Shown here piece by piece: positions 43,129-52,239 of a stretch of 64,000 nucleotides of DNA. A program made the translations under genes and the position numbers. The stretch spans positions 1 to 64,000 of the forward strand of contig JBFOMG010000044.1 of assembly GCA_040830725.1 (NCBI GenBank), in the 5' to 3' direction. Each line of letters begins with the position of its first letter. The stretch's first letter is position 1. Origin of the DNA: JAWKWH01 sp040830725. GTDB lineage: Bacteria > Pseudomonadota > Alphaproteobacteria > Rhizobiales > Rhizobiaceae. The notes below the pieces were generated by a model. It searched no databases, was not told the origin of the DNA, and saw only the letters and a program-made list of their open reading frames with translations.

Positions 43129-45576
43129 ATGGCAGACCTTCCTTCTACAGCACGTGTCGTCATCATCGGCGGCGGCGTTGTCGGAGTTTCCTCACTCTAT
43201 CACCTGGCGAAGGCGGGCTGGACCGACTGCGTTCTGCTGGAAAAAAACGAGCTGACCTCCGGTTCGACCTGGCATGCGGCCGGCAATGTTCCGACATTTT
43301 CAACGTCCTGGTCGATCATGAACATGCAGCGCTATTCGACCGAGCTTTACCGGGGATTGGCCGACGAGGTCGATTATCCGATGAACTATCACGTTACCGG
43401 TTCGGTGCGGCTGGCTCATTCGAAGGAACGTATGCAGGAATTTCAGCGCGCCAGGGGGATGGGACGCTATCAGGGCATCGATATCGAGGTGTGCACTCCT
43501 GATGAACTGAAAGCGCATTATCCGTTCCTGGAACTGCATGACCTGAAGGGCGGTCTTTACGATCCCTGCGACGGTGATATCGACCCGGCGCAACTGACCC
43601 AGGCGCTCGCCAAGGGCGCGCGCGACATGGGCCAGAAAATCATCCGCTTCTGCCCGGTAAACAATGTAAGGCGGGAAAACGGGGAGTGGGTGGTCGAAAC
43701 CGCGCAAGGCGAGATCCGCTGCGAATATGTGGTCAATGCCGCAGGCTACAGGGCCCAGGAAGTTGCCGCCATGTTCGGGCGCTCCATCCCAATGGTATCG
43801 ATGTCTCACCAGTACATTCTGTTCGAGGAAGTTCCGGAACTGAAAGCCCGCTCCGAGGAGACCGGCAAGAAACTGCCGCTGCTTCGCGATGTCGACACCA
43901 GCTACTATCTGCGCCAGGAGAAAAACGGCTTCAATCTCGGTCCCTACGAGCGCAACTGCCGCGCCCACTGGGTGACCGCCGACGATCCGATGCCGGACGA
44001 CTTTTCCTTCCAGCTTTACCCGGACGACCTGGAACGTCTGGAGTGGTATCTGGAAGACGCGATCGCACGCGTGCCGTTGCTCGGTACGGCCGGATTGAGC
44101 CGGGTCATCAACGGGCCGATCCCCTACATGCCTGACGGCAATCCCAATATTGGGCCGATGCCGGGCATTCCCAATGCGTTTGAGGCCTGCGTTTTTACAT
44201 TCGGCATCGCGCAAGGCGGTGGCGCCGGCAAGGTACTGGCCGAATGGATCACCGAAGGCGGCACCGAGTGGGACATGTGGTCATGCGATCCGCGCCGTTT
44301 CGGCGATTGGTGCGACCAGGATTATGCAACCGCCAAAGGCATGGAAGTCTACGGCCATGAATATGCCATGCACTTCCCGCGCCACGCCTGGCCGGCTGGC
44401 CGCGACAAGCGGCATTCGGCCGTTCACGACCGTATCGCGGCTCTGGGTGCGCAGTTCGGAGCTTACAATGGCTGGGAACGGGCCAATTGGTATGCGAAGG
44501 ACGGCGACGACACGTCCGAGGAAGCCACGCAGACCTGGAACCGCGAAGGCCCGTGGTTTGAGCGCATTCGCGAAGAATGCCACGCGGTCCGTGACGCCGC
44601 GGGCATTCTCGATTTGCCAGGTTTCTCGCGTTTCATGGTGAAGGGCGATGGCGTGGCCGATTGGGTCTCCGGCCTGATTACCGGTGTCGTGCCGCGGGTG
44701 GGACGCATCGGCCTAGGTTATTTTGCCGATGAGAAGGGCCGCATTGTCACCGAAATGTCGCTGATGCGGATTGCCGAAGACCAGCTGATGCTGATCACGG
44801 CGGCAACCGCCCAGCTTCACGATCTGGATTGGCTCAACCGGCACCTGCCGGCCGGTTCCGGTATTTCGATAACTGACGTCACTGACGAATTCTCCTGTCA
44901 GATCCTCACCGGGCCGAATTCACGCAATATTCTTGCCGATATCTGCGAGGCCGATCTGAGCCTGCCGTGGCTGACGCATCAATCAGTGCAGATCGGCGAC
45001 GCCTGGGTTCAGCTGGTGCGTGTCTCCTTTGCCGGTGAACTTGGCTGGGAAATCCACTCCAAGGTCGCGGACACCCCGGCCATTTGGGACACGGTAATGG
45101 ATGCCGGCAAATCGCACGGGCTGAAACCGTTCGGTATGTTTGCACTCGACAGCCTGAGACTGGAAAAAAGTTACCGGGCCTGGAAAGGCGACCTGTCGAC
45201 CGACTACACGATATTGCAGGGCGGCCTCGACCGGTTCGTCAAATGGGACAAGGCTGAATTCAACGGCAAATCCGCACTCGAGAACGAACGCCAGCAGGGT
45301 GTCGCAAAGCGCTTCGTCACGCTAACGGTCGAAGCCGGAGAATGCGATGCACCCTACATGTCGACGCTTTGGCACGGTGACGAAGTCGTTGGTGAGACGA
45401 CGTCCGGTGGCTGGGGTCATCGCGTCGACAAGTCGATCGCACTCGGCATGTTGCGCGCCGACCTGACCGAACCCGGCACTGAAATCGAGGTCGAGATCTA
45501 CGGCGAACGGTGCAATGCTACGGTCCAGCCGGACGGCGGGCTCTGGGACCCGAAGAACGAAAGACTGAGAGCATGA
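43129..45576 (+). CDS. FAD-dependent GcvT-family demethylase (dimethylglycine/sarcosine dehydrogenase-like), first copy
   Basis: An 815-residue two-domain enzyme. The N-terminal FAD oxidase domain has VVIIGGGVVGVSSLYHLAKAG (about 10-30) and TSGSTWHAAGN, whose His (H49) matches the residue that binds FAD covalently in dimethylglycine dehydrogenases. The C-terminal half is a GcvT/folate-binding domain (AVRDAAGILDLPGFSRFMVKGDGVADWVSGL, VRVSFAGELGWEIHSKV). By family knowledge it oxidises an N-methyl group and passes the one-carbon unit to tetrahydrofolate. It overlaps the next gene by four bases. Which N-methyl compound is used cannot be read from the sequence. Confidence 0.92.
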   Translation: MADLPSTARVVIIGGGVVGVSSLYHLAKAGWTDCVLLEKNELTSGSTWHAAGNVPTFSTSWSIMNMQRYSTELYRGLADEVDYPMNYHVTGSVRLAHSKERMQEFQRARGMGRYQGIDIEVCTPDELKAHYPFLELHDLKGGLYDPCDGDIDPAQLTQALAKGARDMGQKIIRFCPVNNVRRENGEWVVETAQGEIRCEYVVNAAGYRAQEVAAMFGRSIPMVSMSHQYILFEEVPELKARSEETGKKLPLLRDVDTSYYLRQEKNGFNLGPYERNCRAHWVTADDPMPDDFSFQLYPDDLERLEWYLEDAIARVPLLGTAGLSRVINGPIPYMPDGNPNIGPMPGIPNAFEACVFTFGIAQGGGAGKVLAEWITEGGTEWDMWSCDPRRFGDWCDQDYATAKGMEVYGHEYAMHFPRHAWPAGRDKRHSAVHDRIAALGAQFGAYNGWERANWYAKDGDDTSEEATQTWNREGPWFERIREECHAVRDAAGILDLPGFSRFMVKGDGVADWVSGLITGVVPRVGRIGLGYFADEKGRIVTEMSLMRIAEDQLMLITAATAQLHDLDWLNRHLPAGSGISITDVTDEFSCQILTGPNSRNILADICEADLSLPWLTHQSVQIGDAWVQLVRVSFAGELGWEIHSKVADTPAIWDTVMDAGKSHGLKPFGMFALDSLRLEKSYRAWKGDLSTDYTILQGGLDRFVKWDKAEFNGKSALENERQQGVAKRFVTLTVEAGECDAPYMSTLWHGDEVVGETTSGGWGHRVDKSIALGMLRADLTEPGTEIEVEIYGERCNATVQPDGGLWDPKNERLRA

Positions 45577-46031
45577 AGCTCAACGCCTTTGCCATTGATT
45601 TGATTGCCAAATTCCCGCTTGGCTTCGTTGCCACAGTAAACAGGGCGGGCAAGCCGCGTGCCTCGCCGAAAGGGACATTTTTGGTGCTTGACGAAGAGAC
45701 CGTTGCATTTGGCGAAATCCGCTCTCCCGGCACAATGGCTAACCTTGCTCTTGAGCCGGAACTGGAAGTCAATTTTATCGATCAATGGAAGCGCAAGGGC
45801 GTTCGGATCAGGGGAACTGCCGAAGTATTTTCGCGTGGGGAGAGTGAATTTGGTGCCCTCATACCCAAATGGCACGAGATTTGGGGCGATCTGGCAAACC
45901 GCATCAACCACATCGTCCGCATCCCGGTGGCTGAGGTGAAGTCGATGACCACGCCACCCTACGACGACGGTGCGACGGAAGAGGAGATGATCGCGCTCTA
46001 CAAGCAGAAGTTCGCGGAGATTTACCCTTGA
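45573..46031 (+). CDS. Pyridoxamine 5'-phosphate oxidase-like FMN-binding split-barrel protein
   Basis: A 152-residue protein of the PNPOx-like fold: KFPLGFVATVNRAGKPRASPKGTFLVLDEETVAFGEIRSPGTMANLALEPELEVNFIDQWKRKGVRIRGTAEVF is the typical beta-barrel core. The family binds FMN, haem or F420; the reaction here is unknown. ATG 45573 overlaps the upstream stop by four bases, and the TGA overlaps the TTG start of the next gene, so it is deep inside the operon and probably needed in the pathway. Confidence 0.88.
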   Translation: MKLNAFAIDLIAKFPLGFVATVNRAGKPRASPKGTFLVLDEETVAFGEIRSPGTMANLALEPELEVNFIDQWKRKGVRIRGTAEVFSRGESEFGALIPKWHEIWGDLANRINHIVRIPVAEVKSMTTPPYDDGATEEEMIALYKQKFAEIYP

Positions 46032-46939
46032 AAAGCGTGGTTCTCCTCGATGGCGGCATGGGACAGGAACTGATTGCACGTTCCGTCAACCCTGCGCATC
46101 CGTTGTGGTCGGCAAAGGTCATGATGGACGAACCGGAAATCGTTTGTGAAATTCACCAAGATTATCTGCGTGCAGGTGCGACGGTTCTGACGCTGAACAC
46201 CTATTCAGCAACGCCGGAACGGCTCGCACGCGATGGATTTGCCGATTCGTTCAAAACGTTGCAGAAACGCGCAATCGAACTGGCGAAGCAGGCGATAGAG
46301 CAAACCCGCGCTGATGCGGCGATCGCCGGCTGTCTGTCACCGCTGTTTGCCAGTTACCGTCCCGATGTCGCCCCGCCCTACCCGGAAATGCTTGACCTTT
46401 ACAGGCAAATTGTTGCCGAGCAGGCCGAAAGTGTTGATCTGTTTTTGTGCGAAACGCTGGCTTCGGTTGCCGAAATTCGTGCCGCGACGACAGCCGCAGT
46501 GGAATCGGGCAAATCCGTCTGGGTGGCGATGACGTTGAACGATGGTACCGCAGCACCCGAGTTGCGTTCAGGTGAGCCATTCGCCGATGGGATCAGCGCG
46601 GCGGTCGAAAACGGTGCGGCTGCAGTGCTGGGCAATTGCTCCTGGCCAGAGAGCATTTCGGCCGGGTTTGATGATCTTTCCGCCTCACAAATTTTCTGGG
46701 GCGCCTATGCCAACGGATTTACCAGTATCAATCCGATGCAGCCCGGCGGAACCGTGGATGAACTGGCGGCGCGTGACGACCTCAATCCCGAAAGCTATTG
46801 CGATTGGGCGATGACCGCAATAGAGCATGGCGCTTCGATCATTGGCGGCTGTTGCGAGGTTGGACCGGCGCATATTGCGGCAATTGCCTCCCGGTTTCAG
46901 GCCAATGGATACCAAGTCACGAAAGATCTCCATGCCTGA
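46028..46939 (+). CDS. Homocysteine S-methyltransferase family protein
   Basis: A 303-residue TIM-barrel zinc enzyme that makes methionine from homocysteine with a cobalamin-free methyl donor such as S-methylmethionine or a betaine. The zinc site is visible: Cys in VLGNCSWPESI (about residue 204) and the Cys pair in IIGGCCEVGPAHIAAI (about 278-279). LLDGGMGQEL opens the barrel. The start appears to be TTG 46028, overlapping the upstream stop by four bases. Placed between two demethylases, it suggests that the first methyl of a quaternary amine or sulfonium goes to homocysteine; this is inference. Confidence 0.9.
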   Translation: MKSVVLLDGGMGQELIARSVNPAHPLWSAKVMMDEPEIVCEIHQDYLRAGATVLTLNTYSATPERLARDGFADSFKTLQKRAIELAKQAIEQTRADAAIAGCLSPLFASYRPDVAPPYPEMLDLYRQIVAEQAESVDLFLCETLASVAEIRAATTAAVESGKSVWVAMTLNDGTAAPELRSGEPFADGISAAVENGAAAVLGNCSWPESISAGFDDLSASQIFWGAYANGFTSINPMQPGGTVDELAARDDLNPESYCDWAMTAIEHGASIIGGCCEVGPAHIAAIASRFQANGYQVTKDLHA

Positions 46940-48116
46940 TATTTCAAAACGATTGCTTGGCATTGTGCCGGAAGGCGAGAATGATGGCTGGGAAGTACAC
47001 TTTGCCGCATTTGAACGCAAAATGGCCGGTGAAGACATTCTCATGCTGTCGATTGGCGACCATGAGTTTGATACGCCCGAGGCCACCGTGGAAGCCTGTG
47101 TCCGTGCGGTTCGCGGCGGACATCATCACTATTCGGAGATCGCCGGCATGCCGGCACTTCGCGCTGCCATTGCCAAAATGACCGAAGAATCGACCGGAGT
47201 CGAAACCTCTCCGGCGCAAGTATTGGCGACGATCGGCGGCCAGGCGGCGCTCAACAGCGCTCTGCTCGGCACGCTCGATCATGGTGATCATGGCATCATG
47301 ATCAGCCCCTACTATGTCACCTATCCCGGCGGGTTCAACTTTACCGGCGCTTCTCACACAGTCGTTGATGCAAGTGCCGAAAACGGTTTCCAGCCCGACC
47401 CGGAGGATATACGCGCCGCTGTCCGGTCCAACACGAAATCGTTGCTGATCAATTCGCCGAACAATCCGACAGGCGCGGTCTATTCGCGCGAAACGCTGGA
47501 GGAGATTGCCGATATCTGCCGTGAGCATGATTTGTGGCTCATTTCCGACGAGGTCTATTCTACCCATACTGGTCCGGAGCATCCGCACATCAGCCCACGT
47601 GCACTGGAAGGCATGAAGCAGCGAACACTGGTCATCAACTCGCTCTCCAAGAGCCACGGCATGACCGGCTGGCGCGTGGGATGGCTGATTGCGCCGGAAC
47701 GGTTTGTGCAGTCGGGCAGAAATCTCAATCTGATTTCCACCTATGGCTTGAACGACTTTGTCAGCCGGGCCGCCACGGAAGCGATTGAAAATGCCTATGG
47801 TGTTGACGAAATCACTCACATCTATGCCAAACGCCAGGCCAAGTTTGTCGAGCTGATGCGCGGTATCAATTCGGTTACCGTTCGCGGTTCGGAAGGTGGT
47901 ATGTACGTGATGCTGGACATTCGCGGCGTTGCGGCAACGGGCCAGGAATTTGCCTGGGCGTTGCTGAACGCAGAGAAAGTAGCGGTGCTGCCCGGCGAAA
48001 GTTTCGGCTCGGCCGCTACCGGACATGTTCGCATTTCCATGTGCCAGACCGACGAGCTGCTCGAAGAGGCAGCTTACCGTCTGAAACGCTTTGTCACTTC
48101 CCAAAACTCGAACTGA
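46932..48116 (+). CDS. PLP-dependent aminotransferase, class I/II
   Basis: A 394-residue fold-type I aminotransferase. The Schiff-base Lys is K240 in INSLSKSHGMTGWRVGWL; the cofactor is held by N178 (SPNNPTG) and D206/Y209 (ISDEVYS). SLGD-like LSIGDHEFDTP and YSEIAGMPALRAAIAK are standard for the aspartate/alanine type. ATG 46932 overlaps the upstream gene by eight bases, and ten bases separate it from the next. In context it may deaminate the amino acid left after demethylation; the donor is not known. Confidence 0.92.
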   Translation: MPDISKRLLGIVPEGENDGWEVHFAAFERKMAGEDILMLSIGDHEFDTPEATVEACVRAVRGGHHHYSEIAGMPALRAAIAKMTEESTGVETSPAQVLATIGGQAALNSALLGTLDHGDHGIMISPYYVTYPGGFNFTGASHTVVDASAENGFQPDPEDIRAAVRSNTKSLLINSPNNPTGAVYSRETLEEIADICREHDLWLISDEVYSTHTGPEHPHISPRALEGMKQRTLVINSLSKSHGMTGWRVGWLIAPERFVQSGRNLNLISTYGLNDFVSRAATEAIENAYGVDEITHIYAKRQAKFVELMRGINSVTVRGSEGGMYVMLDIRGVAATGQEFAWALLNAEKVAVLPGESFGSAATGHVRISMCQTDELLEEAAYRLKRFVTSQNSN

Positions 48117-48126
48117 GGGTCAGCCC

Positions 48127-50577
48127 ATGAAGCCGGTTCCATCCAATGCTCGTGCCGTTGTTATTGGCGGGGGTGTGGCAGGTTGCTCGGTCGCTTATCA
48201 CCTTGCCAAACAGGGATGGAGCGATGTCGTGCTTCTGGAACGCAAACAGCTAACGTGTGGAACGACGTGGCACGCGGCCGGTTTGATCGGCCAGTTGCGG
48301 GCTACCGCCAACATGACGCGACTGGCCCACTACTCCAAGGATCTCTATCTCAAGCTCGAAGAGGAGACGGGCGTTGCGACGGGCCTGCGCCAATGCGGTT
48401 CGATCACTGCCGCACTAACGGAAGAGCGCAAGGAAGAAATCTACCGGCAGGCTTCCATGGCGCGCGCCTTTGGTGTCGCGGTGGAAGAGATTTCGCCCAA
48501 TGAAGCCAAGGAGCGCTATCCGCATCTGAATATTGAGGACGTCGTCGGCGCCGTGTGGTTGCCCGAAGACGGTCAGGGCGACCCGGCCAACATCGCGCTG
48601 GCGCTGGCAAAGGGTGCCCGCCAGATGGGGGCAAAAACCATCGAGGGTGTGAAAGTTACCGCCATCCATACCAAGGATGGACGTGTGACTGGCGTTTCCT
48701 GGCAGCGCGACGGCGCCGGCGAACAGGGCGAAATCGAAGCCGAATTCGTCGTCAACTGCGCCGGCATGTGGGGCCATGACGTCGGCCGCATGGCCGGCGT
48801 CGCCGTGCCGCTTCACGCCTGCGAACATTTTTACATCGTCACCGAACCGATGGCCGGGCTGGGGCGGCTGCCTGTGCTGCGGGTTCCGGACGAATGCGCC
48901 TACTACAAGGAAGATGCCGGCAAGATGCTGTTGGGCGCGTTCGAGCCCAACGCCAAACCCTGGGGCATGGATGGCATTCCCGAGACTTTCTGCTTTGACC
49001 AGTTGCAGGAGGATTTCGACCATTTCGAACCGATCCTGGAGCGGGCGGTCAATCGCTTCCCTGCCCTGGCAGAGGCAGGCATTCATACCTTCTTCAACGG
49101 CCCCGAAAGTTTCACGCCGGATGACGCCTACCACCTCGGCGAAGCGCCAAACCTCAAGAACTACTTCGTTTGCGCCGGTTTCAATTCAATCGGAATTCAG
49201 TCTTCCGGTGGTGCCGGAATGGCACTGGCCTACTGGATGGAGAACGGTCATCCACCGTTTGACCTTTCCGACGTGGACATAAGGCGCATGCAGCCGTTCC
49301 AGGCTAACAAGACCTATCTGTTCGAGCGTTCCAAGGAAACGCTCGGCCTGCTCTATGCCGACCACTATCCCTATCGCCAGATGGCAACGGCACGCGGTGT
49401 GCGCCGCACACCGTTTCATGAGCATCTCAAGGCGCAAGGTGCAGTATTCGGCGAAATTGCCGGCTGGGAACGGGCCAACTGGTTCGCCAATGAGGGCCAG
49501 GCGCGCGAGTACCAATATTCGTGGAAGCGGCAGAACTGGTTCGACAATGCAGCAGCCGAGCACATGGCAGTTCGCACCAATGTCGGCATGTATGACATGT
49601 CGTCTTTCGGCAAGGTCCGGGTCGAGGGACCGGATGCGGAAGCCTTCCTCAATTATGTCTGCGGCAATGAGATGTCGGTGCCGGATGGCAAGATCGTCTA
49701 CACCCAGTTCCTCAATGATCGCGGCGGTATCGAGGCTGATGTGACGGTGACCCGGTTGTCGGAGACCGCCTATATCGTCGTCACGCCGGCGGCAACCTTG
49801 CAGCGGGAACTGTCATGGATGCGCCGGCATCTCGGCGAACACCGCGCGGTAATCACCGACGTCACTGCAGCCGAGGGCGTGCTCGCTGTCATGGGCCCGA
49901 ATGCACGCGAACTGCTGCAGAAAGTCTCGCCACATGACTGGTCGAACGACAACCATCCGTTTGGTTCCGCCCATGACATTGAACTGGGCATGGGATTGGC
50001 ACGTGCGCACCGGGTCTCCTATGTCGGCGAACTCGGCTGGGAACTCTACATTTCGTCAGACATGGCAGCGCATGCGTTTGAGACGCTTTGGGAAGCTGGA
50101 CAGGATCTCGATTTGAAGCTCTGCGGCATGCACATGATGGATTCCTGCCGCATCGAAAAGGCTTTCCGCCACTTTGGTCACGACATCACCGACGAAGACC
50201 ATGTGCTGGAGGCAGGACTTGGCTTTGCGGTGAAGTCCAACAAACCCGACTTCGTTGGCCGCGAGGCGGTGTTGCGCAAGCGCGAAGACGGCTTGGCAAA
50301 CCGCATGGTTCAATTCAGGCTGACCGACCCTGAGCCGCTGCTTTATCACCACGAACCGGTGGTGCGCGACGGCGAAATCGTCGGCTATTTGTCATCGGGC
50401 AATTACGGGCACCATCTCGGAGGCGCCATTGGCATGGGCTATGTGCCTTGCAAGAGCGAGAGCGTGGAGCAGGTGCTGGCTTCGTCCTACGAAATCGAAG
50501 TGGCGGGAACGCGGGTAAGAGCCGAAGCTTCACTGAAACCCATGTATGATCCGAAGAGCGAGCGTGTGAAGGTGTAG
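48127..50577 (+). CDS. FAD-dependent GcvT-family demethylase (dimethylglycine/sarcosine dehydrogenase-like), second copy
   Basis: An 816-residue enzyme with the same two-domain build as the one at 43129, but clearly diverged. It has VVIGGGVAGCSVAYHLAKQG, the covalent-FAD motif LTCGTTWHAAGLIGQ (H49), and the C-terminal GcvT domain (VGMYDMSSFGKVRVEGPDAEAFLNYVCGNEMSV, VMGPNARELL, YVGELGWELYISSDMAAHAFETLW). The usual role is oxidation of a secondary or tertiary N-methylamine to formaldehyde or methylene-THF. ATG 48127 follows GAGGG at seven bases. Two paralogues in one operon point to two successive demethylations. Confidence 0.92.
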   Translation: MKPVPSNARAVVIGGGVAGCSVAYHLAKQGWSDVVLLERKQLTCGTTWHAAGLIGQLRATANMTRLAHYSKDLYLKLEEETGVATGLRQCGSITAALTEERKEEIYRQASMARAFGVAVEEISPNEAKERYPHLNIEDVVGAVWLPEDGQGDPANIALALAKGARQMGAKTIEGVKVTAIHTKDGRVTGVSWQRDGAGEQGEIEAEFVVNCAGMWGHDVGRMAGVAVPLHACEHFYIVTEPMAGLGRLPVLRVPDECAYYKEDAGKMLLGAFEPNAKPWGMDGIPETFCFDQLQEDFDHFEPILERAVNRFPALAEAGIHTFFNGPESFTPDDAYHLGEAPNLKNYFVCAGFNSIGIQSSGGAGMALAYWMENGHPPFDLSDVDIRRMQPFQANKTYLFERSKETLGLLYADHYPYRQMATARGVRRTPFHEHLKAQGAVFGEIAGWERANWFANEGQAREYQYSWKRQNWFDNAAAEHMAVRTNVGMYDMSSFGKVRVEGPDAEAFLNYVCGNEMSVPDGKIVYTQFLNDRGGIEADVTVTRLSETAYIVVTPAATLQRELSWMRRHLGEHRAVITDVTAAEGVLAVMGPNARELLQKVSPHDWSNDNHPFGSAHDIELGMGLARAHRVSYVGELGWELYISSDMAAHAFETLWEAGQDLDLKLCGMHMMDSCRIEKAFRHFGHDITDEDHVLEAGLGFAVKSNKPDFVGREAVLRKREDGLANRMVQFRLTDPEPLLYHHEPVVRDGEIVGYLSSGNYGHHLGGAIGMGYVPCKSESVEQVLASSYEIEVAGTRVRAEASLKPMYDPKSERVKV

Positions 50578-50601
50578 GGAAAAGCCCAAACGGAGAACCA
50601 A

Positions 50602-50925
50602 ATGGCAACGGCCGACGATTTGACCAGAATTGCGCTTTCACTTGAGGGCACGGTTGCCGCGCCGCATTTCGAACGCACGGCTTTCAAGGTAAAACGGAAT
50701 TACGCCACGCTTGCCGCCGACAGATTGACAGCAAACCTCAAACTGACGCCGGACGAACAGGAACTTAAATGTCTCACCCATGGCGAGGCATTTACACCGG
50801 TTCCCAATGCCTGGGGCAAACAGGGCTGGACAACGGTCAATCTTGCCGCGTTGAATATCGAGGAACTGACCGCTGCACTGGAAATGGCCTGGCGGCACGC
50901 GCTGCCGAAAAACAAGCAGCGTTGA
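50602..50925 (+). CDS. MmcQ/YjbR family protein
   Basis: A 107-residue protein of the MmcQ/YjbR fold: LEGTVAAPHFERTAFKV, the central strand KRNYATLAADRLTANLKLTPDEQELK and GKQGWTTVNLAALNIEELTAALEMAWRHALPK. Some members bind DNA, but no firm function is known. It is 24 bases downstream of the second demethylase and 30 bases upstream of the MFS gene, so it is carried along in the operon. Confidence 0.85.
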   Translation: MATADDLTRIALSLEGTVAAPHFERTAFKVKRNYATLAADRLTANLKLTPDEQELKCLTHGEAFTPVPNAWGKQGWTTVNLAALNIEELTAALEMAWRHALPKNKQR

Positions 50926-50955
50926 CGCCGACCGCCGCTCTGCTAAGCCTTGGCA

Positions 50956-52200
50956 ATGAGCGTATTGTTTTCCGCCACTCCAGGCACATCATCCGACATT
51001 GACGGCGCAACAGCATGGGTCCGCATGGCGGCGTGTCTGGTGCTTGCCACCATGGGCGGAGCCGGCATGTGGTCCATGGTCGTCGTCCTTCCCGAAGTAC
51101 AGGCAGAATTCGGGCTGGAACGCGGCACCGCATCCCTTGCCTACACGGCGGTCATGTCGGGTTTTGCCGTTGGTAATCTTTTCTTTGGCAGGGCAATCGA
51201 CCGGCTCGGCGCTGCCCTGCCCGTGGCAATTGGCTCCTGCATGTTGGCGTTGGGTTTCATCATCGGCTCGTTTGCGGGCGCCTATTGGCAATTTGTTGCC
51301 GTTCAGGGCCTGCTGATAGGCATCGGTTCAGCGGTCAGTTTTGGTCCCATGCTGGCCGACATCTCGCACTGGTTTCAAAAACGGCGCGGCATCGCCGTCA
51401 CCGCGGTTGCCTGCGGCAACTATATTGCCGGTGTGCTGTGGCCGCTGGTCATGCAACCAATGCTGAATGCAGGCAGCTGGCGCTTTGCCTTTCTGTTGAT
51501 GGGACTGATCTGCCTGGTGGTAAGCCTGCCGCTTGCGGCGATGCTGCGCCGCCCGTCGCCGCATCTGGCAGCCGCGGCAAACAAGAAGGTGGAGACCGGA
51601 TTGTTGTCTGCCGGCGTTTCGCACAGAACGTTGCAGTGGATCCTGGTGTTGGCGGGCATTGGCTGTTGCGTGGCCATGTCGATGCCGCAAGTGCACATCG
51701 TCGCCTATTGTGTCGACCTCGGATTTGGCGTCGCGCGCGGCTCGGAAATGCTGGCCATCATGGCCAGTGCAGGCATCGTCTCGCGCCTGGTTTCCGGCGT
51801 GCTTGCCGACCGAATCGGCGGAATCAGGACATTGCTGATCGGATCAACAGGTCAGATGCTGGCGCTGTTTCTCTACCTGCCTTTTGACGGGCTGGTTTCA
51901 CTGTATGTGGTCTCGCTGATTTTCGGCCTTTCGCAAGGCGGGATCGTGCCCATGTATGCCATTGTCGTGCGCGAATACATGCCGGCGCGCGAAGCCGGCA
52001 GCCGGGTCGGTGTAGTCATCATGGCGACAATCGTCGGCATGGCGCTTGGTGGATGGCTTTCGGGCGAAATCTACGACCTCACCGGCTCTTACCAAGCGGC
52101 CTTCATCAATGGTATTGCCTGGAACCTGGCCAATATGGCGATCATCGGCACCATCCTTTGGCGCTCCCGGCCGCGGTCACCTGCAGGCGCAGCAGCTTAG
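50956..52200 (+). CDS. MFS transporter, monocarboxylate/oxalate-formate type
   Basis: A 414-residue transporter with twelve predicted membrane spans in two halves joined by a cytoplasmic loop (MLRRPSPHLAAAANKKVETG). The motif-A-like FGRAIDRLGAALP (near residue 80) and the second-half repeat VLADRIGGIRTLLIG are present, as is RKGWLTG-like WFQKRRGIAVTAVACGNYIAGVLWP. The architecture fits the OFA/monocarboxylate transporter group of the MFS. Position in the operon suggests it moves the substrate or an organic acid product. ATG 50956 is the likely start; TTG 50950 is an alternative. Confidence 0.88.
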   Translation: MSVLFSATPGTSSDIDGATAWVRMAACLVLATMGGAGMWSMVVVLPEVQAEFGLERGTASLAYTAVMSGFAVGNLFFGRAIDRLGAALPVAIGSCMLALGFIIGSFAGAYWQFVAVQGLLIGIGSAVSFGPMLADISHWFQKRRGIAVTAVACGNYIAGVLWPLVMQPMLNAGSWRFAFLLMGLICLVVSLPLAAMLRRPSPHLAAAANKKVETGLLSAGVSHRTLQWILVLAGIGCCVAMSMPQVHIVAYCVDLGFGVARGSEMLAIMASAGIVSRLVSGVLADRIGGIRTLLIGSTGQMLALFLYLPFDGLVSLYVVSLIFGLSQGGIVPMYAIVVREYMPAREAGSRVGVVIMATIVGMALGGWLSGEIYDLTGSYQAAFINGIAWNLANMAIIGTILWRSRPRSPAGAAA

Positions 52201-52239
52201 CAACTGGACGGAATTTGCCGACCGCGATAGGTTTTCACC

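Noticed and set aside
43300..44214. 304-residue antisense open frame
   Set aside because: Shadow of the first FAD/GcvT demethylase; composition is His/Arg-rich without domain features.
46944..48104. 386-residue antisense open frame
   Set aside because: It lies exactly opposite the aminotransferase gene, whose PLP motifs are intact; the antisense translation shows no family features.
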